The translations under genes and the position numbers were made by a program. From positions 1 to 5,277 of the forward strand of contig JALVFB010000028.1 of the NCBI GenBank assembly GCA_027030295.1: DNA of 5,277 nucleotides. The letters are read 5' to 3'. Position 1 is the first letter of the stretch. Every line of letters begins with the position of its first letter. This stretch comes from Hyphomicrobiales bacterium. GTDB taxonomy: Bacteria; Pseudomonadota; Alphaproteobacteria; Rhizobiales; Aestuariivirgaceae. Shown here in pieces: positions 1-4,613 of this stretch. The notes beneath the pieces were generated by a model. That model had not been told where the DNA came from. It saw only the letters and a list, made by a program, of their open reading frames with translations, and did not search any database.

Positions 1-9
1 TTCCATCAT
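1..9 (-). CDS. Possible start of phoU (three codons only)
   Basis: After the pstB stop, the minus strand reads 15 nt and then ATG ATG GAA before the window ends. In many proteobacteria phoU, the negative regulator linking the Pst transporter to PhoR/PhoB, follows pstB directly, so this is a reasonable place for its start. Three codons cannot identify a protein, and there is no clear Shine-Dalgarno sequence in the 15-nt gap. The call rests on gene order alone. Confidence 0.3.
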
Positions 10-24
10 AAGACGTGGGCCGCG

Positions 25-870
25 TCAGCCGAAGCGCCCCGTGATGTAGGCCTGCGTCTTCTCCTCGCGCGGCGCGGTGAAGATCTGGTCCGTCTCGCCT
101 TCCTCGATGATCTCGCCGAGATACATGAAGGCGGTGCGGTCGGAGATGCGCGCCGCCTGCTGCATGTTGTGGGTGACGATGACGATGGTGTAGTCCTCGC
201 TCAGCTCCATCACCAGCTCCTCGATGCGGGCGGTGGAGATGGGGTCCAGCGCCGAGGTCGGCTCGTCCAGCAATATCACCTCCGGCTTCACGGCGATGGC
301 CCGCGCGATGCACAGGCGCTGCTGCTGCCCGCCGGAAAGCGCCGCGCCGCTCTTGTGCAGCTTGTCCTTCACCTCGTCCCAAAGGGCGGCGCGCTTCAGC
401 GCCCGTTCCACCCGCTCTTCCATATCGGCCTTCGGCAGGCGTTCGTAAAGGCGGATGCCGAAAGCGATGTTGTCGAAGACGCTCATGGGAAAGGGCGCGG
501 GCTTCTGAAACACCATGCCCACCTTCGCCCGCAGCAGGTTCACGTCCACGTCCTTGCTCAGGATGTTCTGGCCGTCCAGCCAGATCTCGCCTTCGGCGCG
601 CTGGTTCGGATAGAGCGAATAGATGCGGTTGAAAGTGCGCAGCAGCGTGGACTTGCCGCAGCCCGAGGGGCCGATGAAGGCCATCACCTGCTTCTCGGGG
701 ATTTTCAGGTTGATGTCCTTCAGCGCCTGGTGGTTGCCGTAGTAGAAATCGAGGTTGCGAATGTCGAGCTTCGGCGCCGGCCCCGTCTCCGCCGCCGCGG
801 GCGGGACGCCTTCGACGCCACCGGCCGCGTCCGCCACCTGTTCTTCCCTGATGTCGCCGTTGTCGTTCAT
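25..870 (-). CDS. pstB: PstB, phosphate ABC transporter ATP-binding subunit
   Basis: This is the cytoplasmic ATPase of the Pst complex; a dimer hydrolyses ATP to drive phosphate import through PstC-PstA. Counting from ATG at 870 (281 aa), the ABC motifs are complete: Walker [10 protein letters not shown] at 67-75, Q-loop Gln122, signature LSGGQQQR at 178-185, Walker B VILLDEP at 198-204 and switch His234. The FNRIYSLYP stretch, the [12 protein letters not shown] stretch and the C-terminal ITGRFG are typical of PstB rather than other ABC ATPases. An in-frame GTG at 879 would add three residues, but the AGGA at 884-881 is 10 nt from the ATG and only 1 nt from the GTG, so ATG is preferred. The first ~33 residues are an Ala/Gly/Pro/Glu-rich extension before the conserved [11 protein letters not shown] core. 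The gene is 12 nt after pstA and certainly cotranscribed with it. Confidence 0.97.
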   Translation of the reverse strand: MNDNGDIREEQVADAAGGVEGVPPAAAETGPAPKLDIRNLDFYYGNHQALKDINLKIPEKQVMAFIGPSGCGKSTLLRTFNRIYSLYPNQRAEGEIWLDGQNILSKDVDVNLLRAKVGMVFQKPAPFPMSVFDNIAFGIRLYERLPKADMEERVERALKRAALWDEVKDKLHKSGAALSGGQQQRLCIARAIAVKPEVILLDEPTSALDPISTARIEELVMELSEDYTIVIVTHNMQQAARISDRTAFMYLGEIIEEGETDQIFTAPREEKTQAYITGRFG

Positions 871-880
871 GGATCGCACA

Positions 881-884
881 TCCT
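881..884 (-). promoter_or_regulatory. pstB ribosome binding site overlapping pstA stop
   Basis: On the minus strand AGGA begins inside the TAG stop of pstA and lies 10 nt before the ATG at 870. It is too close to the alternative GTG at 879 to serve it, so it decides the pstB start. The overlap suggests translational coupling of pstA and pstB. Confidence 0.6.
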
Positions 885-1722
885 ACTGCTTCTTGCCGCG
901 CAGGAAGGCGCGGGTGATGACGTTCAGCCCCAGCACCACCAGGGTGATGAGCAGGGAGCCGGCCCAGGCGAGGTCGTGCCAGTTGTCATATGGCCCCATG
1001 GCGAAATTGAAGATGGTCACCGGCAGGTTGGCCATGGGCTTGCTCATGTCCAGCGAGAAGAACTGGTTGTTCAGCGCCGTGAACAGCAGCGGCGCCGTTT
1101 CGCCGGCGATGCGGGCCACCGCCAGCAGCACGCCGGTGAGCACGCCGCTGCGGGCGGCGCGCAAGACAACGCTCAGGATGACCTTCCAGCGCGGCGCGCC
1201 CAGGGCGGCGGCGGCCTCGCGCATGGTGTCCGGCACCAGCAGCATCATGTCCTCGGTGGTGCGCAATATCACCGGCAGGGCGATGATGGCCAGCGCCACC
1301 GCCCCGGCCCAGCCGGAAAAGCCGCCCAGCGGCGCCACCATGATGGCATAGACGAACACGCCGATGACGATGGACGGCGCGGAAAGCAGGATGTCGGAGA
1401 CGAAGCGCACGGTGGCCGCCAGCCAGGTGCCGCGGCCGTATTCCGAAAGGTAGATGCCCGACAGGATGCCCACCGGCGCGCCAAGCAGGATGCCGGCCAG
1501 CGTGATGAGCAGCGAGCCGACGATGGCGTTGCGCAGTCCGCCGCCTTCCGATCCCGGCCCCGGCATGTCCTGCGTGAACAGCGAGAGGTCCAGGCCTGCG
1601 AACCCCCTGGCGAACAGCACCCACAGAATCCAGGCCAGGAAGAACAGGCCGAACAAGGTGGTCAGCACCGAGGCGGTGAGGTTGAAGGCGTTGATGAACT
1701 TGCGTCGTGCATAGAGGTTCAT
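883..1722 (-). CDS. pstA: PstA, phosphate ABC transporter permease
   Basis: PstA is one of two inner-membrane permeases that form the phosphate channel. The protein is 279 aa from the ATG at 1722. Hydrophobic segments lie near residues 17-39, 65-92, 108-132, 135-155, 193-213 and 251-273, giving the six-helix pattern of the family. The cytoplasmic EAA loop that docks on PstB is visible around 168-193 (REAAAALGAPRWKVILSVVL). The stretch RIAGETAPLLFTA at about 204-216 is a PstA hallmark. An in-frame ATG at 1752 would add ten residues and overlap pstC by 17 nt, but GGGAGG directly after the pstC stop is 7 nt from the ATG at 1722, so the shorter form is preferred. The length matches the short enterobacterial-type PstA rather than the long rhizobial variants. 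The gap to pstC is 13 nt. Confidence 0.96.
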   Translation of the reverse strand: MNLYARRKFINAFNLTASVLTTLFGLFFLAWILWVLFARGFAGLDLSLFTQDMPGPGSEGGGLRNAIVGSLLITLAGILLGAPVGILSGIYLSEYGRGTWLAATVRFVSDILLSAPSIVIGVFVYAIMVAPLGGFSGWAGAVALAIIALPVILRTTEDMMLLVPDTMREAAAALGAPRWKVILSVVLRAARSGVLTGVLLAVARIAGETAPLLFTALNNQFFSLDMSKPMANLPVTIFNFAMGPYDNWHDLAWAGSLLITLVVLGLNVITRAFLRGKKQ

Positions 1723-1729
1723 GGTCCCG

Positions 1730-1735
1730 CCTCCC
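1730..1735 (-). promoter_or_regulatory. pstA ribosome binding site
   Basis: GGGAGG on the minus strand begins at the base after the pstC TGA and is 7 nt from the ATG at 1722. It is the strongest Shine-Dalgarno match in the operon. It argues against the upstream in-frame ATG at 1752, and its position suits reinitiation by ribosomes finishing pstC. Confidence 0.75.
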
Positions 1736-2704
1736 TCACGACTTGCCGCCATAGGTTTTCGCCATGCGCGCCAGCATCAGGCGGGCCAATGAGAGCACGA
1801 TGAAGGTGATCATGAACAGCACCAGCCCCAGGGCGATGAGCGAGGCGGTGTAGATCTCGCCGTCGGCCTCGGTGAACTCGTTGGCGATGGTGGAGGCGAT
1901 GGAATTACCCGGCCAGAACAGGCCGATGTTGAAATCGTGCGAGTTGCCGATGACGAAGGTCACGGCCATGGTCTCGCCCAGCGCCCGGCCCAGCCCCAGC
2001 ATGACGGCGCCCACCACGCCGGCGCGGGTGAGCGGCAGAACCACCTTCCACATGACCTCCCAGGTGGTGCAGCCCAGCCCGTAGGCCGATTCGCGCAGCT
2101 CGCGCGGCACCGTCTCGAACACGTCGCGCATCACCGAGCTGATGAAGGGGATGATCATGATGGCCAGGATGATGCCGGCGGTGAACACGCTGACCCCGAT
2201 GGGCGGGCCGTCGAACAACGCGCCGATGACGGGCACCTGGCCCAGGGTGTCGGTGAGCCAGGGCTGGATGGTTTCGGAAAAGAACGGAGCGAAGATGAAC
2301 AGGCCCCACATGCCGTAGATGATGCTGGGAATGGCCGCCAGCAGCTCGATGGCGGTGCTGACGGGGCGCTTCAGCCACACCGGGCACAGCTCGGTGATGA
2401 ACAGGGCGATGCCGAAGCTGACGGGAAGGCCGATGATGATGGCGATGGCGGAAGTGACCAGGGTGCCGTAGATGGGCGTGAGCGCGCCGAAGGTTTCGGT
2501 GACCGGGTTCCATTCGGCGGTGACGAGAAAGCGGAAGAAGCCGAATTTCTGAAGCGCCGGCCAGGCCCCCACCACCAGCATGGCGATGATGGCGCCGAGG
2601 GTCGCCAGCACCAGCAACGCCGCGGACAGGGACAACCCCTTGAACAGGGTTTCCGTCAGCGGATTGTGTTTTGGCCTTTCCCCTGTTGCCTCTGGCGCGC
2701 TCAT
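1736..2704 (-). CDS. pstC: PstC, phosphate ABC transporter permease
   Basis: PstC is the second inner-membrane permease, paired with PstA to carry phosphate handed over by PstS. It is 322 aa, close to the 319 aa of the E. coli protein. Characteristic stretches include GALTPIYGTLVTS (73-85), IELLAAIPSIIYGMWGLF (119-136), ILAIMIIPFISSVMRDVFE (179-197) and LGLGRALGETMAVTFVIGN (236-254). The EAA loop is at about 204-230 (RESAYGLGCTTWEVMWKVVL). Hydrophobic segments fall near 25-47, 81-106, 119-143, 169-190, 228-253 and 286-310. The start is ATG at 2704; no strong Shine-Dalgarno sequence lies at the usual distance, the nearest GAGGA being about 15 nt away. The gene is separated from pstS by 284 nt with repeats, so its expression may be lower than that of pstS or have its own input. 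Confidence 0.97.
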   Translation of the reverse strand: MSAPEATGERPKHNPLTETLFKGLSLSAALLVLATLGAIIAMLVVGAWPALQKFGFFRFLVTAEWNPVTETFGALTPIYGTLVTSAIAIIIGLPVSFGIALFITELCPVWLKRPVSTAIELLAAIPSIIYGMWGLFIFAPFFSETIQPWLTDTLGQVPVIGALFDGPPIGVSVFTAGIILAIMIIPFISSVMRDVFETVPRELRESAYGLGCTTWEVMWKVVLPLTRAGVVGAVMLGLGRALGETMAVTFVIGNSHDFNIGLFWPGNSIASTIANEFTEADGEIYTASLIALGLVLFMITFIVLSLARLMLARMAKTYGGKS

Positions 2705-2754
2705 GAAAGCCGTCCCGCGTCCTCACTTTCCCGCTTCCTTCGGCTCCATGTGGC

Positions 2755-2789
2755 AAAAAACGCGGCCATGACGCAAGAGCGATGATGGC
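2755..2789 (-). terminator. Weak terminator-like hairpin before pstC
   Basis: In the pst mRNA sense, GCCAT (2789-2785) can pair with ATGGC (2769-2765), followed 4 nt later by six T residues (2760-2755). The stem is only 5 bp with a 15-nt loop and is not adjacent to the T-run, so it is a poor intrinsic terminator. It could at most reduce read-through from pstS into pstC, which starts about 50 nt further on. It may be fortuitous. Confidence 0.2.
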
Positions 2790-2831
2790 GTTTTCGGATG
2801 CAAATCCGCCATGGCATGGCATTGACAACAC

Positions 2832-2876
2832 CGTCACCCCGGCGGAAGCCGCGGTTTCGGGCCGCAAGCTCGGGCG
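2832..2876 (+). repeat. Palindromic repeat, copy 1 (degenerate hairpin)
   Basis: This 45-nt unit is a gap-free direct repeat of 2890-2934, with 35 of 45 positions identical by my count. Its first half opens with CGTCA and folds as a hairpin: 2836-2843 pairs with 2848-2855 around a GGAA loop, with one C:C mismatch (2839/2852). The second half holds GCCGCAAGCTC (2861-2871), identical in copy 2. It looks like a dispersed proteobacterial intergenic repeat of REP-like type; the family assignment is inference. Confidence 0.65.
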
Positions 2877-2889
2877 CGAGTGTATCGCT

Positions 2890-2934
2890 CGTCATCCTGG
2901 CGCAAGCCAGGATCTCGTGCCGCAAGCTCATGCG
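2890..2934 (+). repeat. Palindromic repeat, copy 2 (perfect hairpin)
   Basis: This has the same orientation as copy 1, with a 58-nt start-to-start distance. After CGTC, an 8-bp perfect stem pairs 2894-2901 with 2906-2913 around a GCAA loop. Compared with the other copies the stem differs by paired, compensating changes. The first 29 nt (2890-2918) also form an inverted repeat with copy 3, so copies 2 and 3 make a head-to-head pair 24 nt apart. Confidence 0.75.
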
Positions 2935-2942
2935 TTCCCCGA

Positions 2943-2971
2943 ACGAGATTCCGGCTTTCGCCGGAATGACG
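2943..2971 (-). repeat. Palindromic repeat, copy 3 (inverted, perfect hairpin)
   Basis: Read on the minus strand this 29-nt unit starts CGTCATTCCGGC and folds into a perfect 8-bp stem (2967-2960 with 2955-2948) with a GAAA loop. It matches the first 29 nt of copy 2 at 24 of 29 positions. It lies about 20 nt after the pstS stop in the pst mRNA and is the only copy whose GNRA-type loop would be present in that RNA. Confidence 0.75.
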
Positions 2972-2981
2972 GAAAGGTGCT

Positions 2982-3000
2982 CAGGCGGTCATTTCGCCTG
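2982..3000 (-). other. Small stem-loop across the pstS stop codon
   Basis: CAGGCG (2982-2987 on the plus strand) and CGCCTG (2995-3000) form a perfect 6-bp stem with a 7-nt loop that contains the pstS TGA. There is no T-run after it, so it is not a standard intrinsic terminator. With the hairpin repeats just beyond it, it could protect the 3' end of a pstS-only message. It may also be chance. Confidence 0.3.
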
Positions 3001-4041
3001 CCACACGGGGTTGCCGGAGGCGTCCCTGATCCCGGTGGCCCAGCTCTTTTCCACCATGTCCACGACATTCCGCGGCATGGGCACGTAGTCCAGCTTCAGC
3101 GCCATGTCGCCGCCGTTGTGGTAGGCCCAGTCGAAGAATTTCAGCACCGCCTTCGTGCGCTCGGGCTTCTCCGCCACCTTGTGCACCAGAATGAAGGAAG
3201 CGCCGGTGATGGGCCAGCTCTTCTCGCCCGGCTGATCGGTGAGGATCAGGTAATAACCCCTGGCGTTGGCCCAGTCGGCGCTGGCGGCGGCGGCCTGAAA
3301 GCTCTCCGCCGTGGGGGCGACGTATTTGCCGTCGTGGTTTTCCAGCAGCACGGTGGTCAGGTGGTTCTGAAGCGCGTAGGCATATTCCACGTAGCCGATG
3401 CCGCCGGGCACGCGCTTCACGTAGGAGGCCACGCCTTCGTTGCCCTTGCCGCCGATGCCGGTGGGCCAGGCCACGGCCTTGCCGAAGCCCACCTTCTTCG
3501 CCCACACGGGGCTGATCTTCGCCAGGTAGTTGGTGAAGATGAAGGTGGTGCCGGAGCCGTCGGAGCGGCGCACCACGGTGATGCGGCGCGACGGCAGCTT
3601 CAGATCCGGGTTCAGCGCGGCGATCTTCGGATCGTTCCAGACGCGGATGACGCCCAGGTAAATGCCCGCCAGCACCTCGCGCGAGAGCTTCAGCTGGCCA
3701 GGCTTGACGCCGGGAATGTTCACCACCGGCACCACGCCGCCCATGATCTGCGGCCACTGGAACAGCCCGTATTTTTCCAGCTCCTCCGGCTTCAGCGGCG
3801 CATCGGAGGCGCCGAAATCCACCGTTTTCGCCTTGATCTGCTTGATGCCGCCGCCGGAGCCGATGGACTGATAGTTCAGCTTCACCCCGGTGGCCTTGTA
3901 ATAGGCTTCCGCCCACTTGGCATAGACGGGATAGGGAAAGGTCGCGCCCGCGCCGTTGATGGTCTTCACTTCGGCGCCGGCCGCCCCGACCATCAGCGAC
4001 AGGGCCAGGCCCGCCAGCGCGGCTGCGAACATGCGCTTCAT
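2989..4041 (-). CDS. pstS: PstS, periplasmic phosphate-binding protein
   Basis: PstS binds inorganic phosphate in the periplasm and delivers it to PstC-PstA. From ATG at 4041 the precursor is 350 aa (E. coli: 346). It begins with a Sec signal peptide: MKRM, a hydrophobic core, and a likely cut after AGA at residue 23, leaving EVKTINGAGATFPYP at the mature N-terminus. The phosphate-contact motifs known from E. coli PstS are all present: GATF (32-35), SIGSGGG (59-65), DFGASDAP (75-82) and RRSDGSGTTF (158-167). The frame is open up to 4116, but only the ATG at 4041 gives a clean signal peptide, and GGGAG lies 10 nt before it. It is first in the operon, divergent from feoA. The soluble signal-peptide form shows no lipobox cysteine. 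Confidence 0.97.
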   Translation of the reverse strand: MKRMFAAALAGLALSLMVGAAGAEVKTINGAGATFPYPVYAKWAEAYYKATGVKLNYQSIGSGGGIKQIKAKTVDFGASDAPLKPEELEKYGLFQWPQIMGGVVPVVNIPGVKPGQLKLSREVLAGIYLGVIRVWNDPKIAALNPDLKLPSRRITVVRRSDGSGTTFIFTNYLAKISPVWAKKVGFGKAVAWPTGIGGKGNEGVASYVKRVPGGIGYVEYAYALQNHLTTVLLENHDGKYVAPTAESFQAAAASADWANARGYYLILTDQPGEKSWPITGASFILVHKVAEKPERTKAVLKFFDWAYHNGGDMALKLDYVPMPRNVVDMVEKSWATGIRDASGNPVWQAK

Positions 4042-4051
4042 GTCGTCGTGT

Positions 4052-4056
4052 CTCCC
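4052..4056 (-). promoter_or_regulatory. pstS ribosome binding site
   Basis: GGGAG on the minus strand lies 10 nt before the ATG at 4041. Together with the signal peptide that starts there, it favours this start over the upstream in-frame start at 4116. Confidence 0.55.
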
Positions 4057-4145
4057 TTCTGATGACGGGCCGGAGCGGCCCATGGTCGCTACCGGGATAA
4101 TTACAGGATGCGGCACGGCATGGACAAGACGGCGTTTGCGGCATT

Positions 4146-4159
4146 TTGACCGGGGTCAA
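4146..4159. promoter_or_regulatory. FNR/FixK-type dyad upstream of feoA
   Basis: TTGACCGGGGTCAA is a perfect 6-bp inverted repeat with a 2-bp spacer. It fits TTGA-N6-TCAA, the known consensus for FNR/FnrL/FixK regulators in alphaproteobacteria (E. coli FNR prefers TTGAT-N4-ATCAA). Its centre is about 46 nt upstream of the start point predicted from the adjacent -10 element, near but not exactly at the -41.5 of class II activation. Oxygen-controlled activation of feo is known in E. coli. The site could also act on pstS, whose start is about 110 nt away on the other side. Confidence 0.55.
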
Positions 4160-4163
4160 GGAC

Positions 4164-4192
4164 TTGTCTTCACATTCATGCCCGTTTATATA
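4164..4192 (+). promoter_or_regulatory. Candidate sigma70 promoter for feoAB
   Basis: TTGTCT (4164-4169) and TATATA (4187-4192) are separated by 17 nt, each matching 4 of 6 consensus bases. Initiation would be near 4199, giving a leader of about 90 nt before the feoA ATG. The weak -35 and the dyad just upstream are consistent with activator dependence. TTTATA at 4185-4190 is an alternative -10. Confidence 0.4.
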
Positions 4193-4203
4193 CGAATTGC
4201 TAT

Positions 4204-4218
4204 TGAGAATGGTTTGCA
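4204..4218 (+). promoter_or_regulatory. Fur-like operator before feoA
   Basis: TGAGAAT-G-GTTTGCA resembles the 7-1-7 Fur site TGANAAT-N-ATTNTCA. The left half matches fully and the right half at 4 of 6 defined positions. It would lie just after the predicted transcription start, where a bound repressor blocks the promoter. Iron repression of feo through Fur (or another iron regulator in alphaproteobacteria) is well known. The right half overlaps a second small dyad, TTGCA-AA-TGCAA, at 4214-4225. Confidence 0.45.
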
Positions 4219-4273
4219 AATGCAACAAGGGTGCGGTATCACCATTCGGGCGTATACGATTTGCACCCCCGTG

Positions 4274-4279
4274 AGGAGG
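4274..4279 (+). promoter_or_regulatory. feoA ribosome binding site
   Basis: AGGAGG is 8 nt before the ATG at 4288. It decides this start over the in-frame GTG at 4231, which has no such sequence and would lie inside the probable leader. Confidence 0.75.
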
Positions 4280-4287
4280 CGTCGGCC

Positions 4288-4566
4288 ATGGTCAACCCGG
4301 TGGCGCGCAAGCGCGAGGAAAGTGCGCACAACCCCTGCGCCCCGCTGAACCGGCAACGGGCGGGGGAGCAGGTGCGCATTCATTCCGTGGGCGGGGATGC
4401 CGCCTTTCAGCGCCGCCTGCGCGACCTGGGGCTGCGGCCGGGCAACTGCATCGAGGTTTCCCACCATGGGCCGTGCGGCGTGGTGGTGGCGGCCGATGGC
4501 CTGAAGCTGGCGCTGGCCCCGGAAGCGGCGGAACAGGTGCTGGTGTCGCCCTGCGAGCCGGCCTGA
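4288..4566 (+). CDS. feoA: FeoA, ferrous iron transport accessory protein
   Basis: FeoA is a small cytoplasmic SH3-like protein needed for FeoB-dependent Fe(II) uptake, thought to act on FeoB. The protein is 92 aa. The family pattern is clear from about residue 25: AGEQVRIHSVGG, RRLRDLGLRPGNCIEV (42-57), GPCGVVV and LKLALAPEAAEQVLV near the end. It is longer than E. coli FeoA (75 aa) because of a polar, basic N-terminal tail of about 22 residues. Four cysteines (17, 54, 63, 89) are present; their role, if any, is unknown. A strong AGGAGG supports the start. It is followed after 47 nt by feoB on the same strand. Its control is likely through the FNR-type dyad and Fur-like box upstream. Confidence 0.92.
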   Translation: MVNPVARKREESAHNPCAPLNRQRAGEQVRIHSVGGDAAFQRRLRDLGLRPGNCIEVSHHGPCGVVVAADGLKLALAPEAAEQVLVSPCEPA

Positions 4567-4613
4567 CGATGCCGCGATCCCTCCCTCCCCTTCATCAACG
4601 GAGCTGACGAGCC

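Larger units (their letters stand above)
4042..4287. promoter_or_regulatory. Divergent control region between pstS and feoA
   Basis: This 246-nt region must hold promoters for both operons. The half next to feoA (about 4165-4265) is clearly richer in A and T than the surrounding genes and contains the sites listed separately. For pstS I see only an isolated CTGTAAT (minus strand, 4106-4100), 6 of 7 positions of a Pho half-site. No second half-site occurs at the expected 11-nt distance, and I cannot assign a pstS promoter. Confidence 0.55.

Noticed and set aside
1723..1752. Upstream pstA start at 1752
   Set aside because: It overlaps the end of pstC, and the strong GGGAGG lies downstream of it, correctly placed for the ATG at 1722.
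169..1803. Long plus-strand open frame (544 codons) antisense to pstB and pstA
   Set aside because: It lies opposite two certain genes, its translation is rich in His, Arg, Gln and Gly with no recognisable domain, and long antisense frames are expected in GC-rich DNA.
1905..2867. Minus-strand open frame (320 codons) overlapping pstC in another frame, and plus-strand frames opposite pstC
   Set aside because: pstC is matched over its full length in its own frame; the alternatives give biased His/Arg-rich translations without family features.
2701..2931. Minus-strand 76-codon open frame between pstS and pstC
   Set aside because: It starts within the palindromic repeats; peptides such as RHEILACARM arise from translating such repeats and are often mis-annotated. 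It has no domain and overlaps the pstC start.
2832..2971. Possible CRISPR array
   Set aside because: There are only three copies, one inverted, with unequal spacing, imperfect identity and no cas genes. They are palindromic dispersed-type repeats.
2782..4062. Plus-strand open frame (426 codons) antisense to pstS
   Set aside because: It is the mirror of the unmistakable pstS reading frame and shows only compositional bias.
4042..4116. Upstream pstS start at 4116
   Set aside because: It would place 25 polar residues before a complete Sec signal peptide that begins at the ATG at 4041.
4231..4287. Upstream GTG start for feoA at 4231
   Set aside because: It has no ribosome binding site and adds 19 residues unlike FeoA; AGGAGG serves the ATG at 4288.
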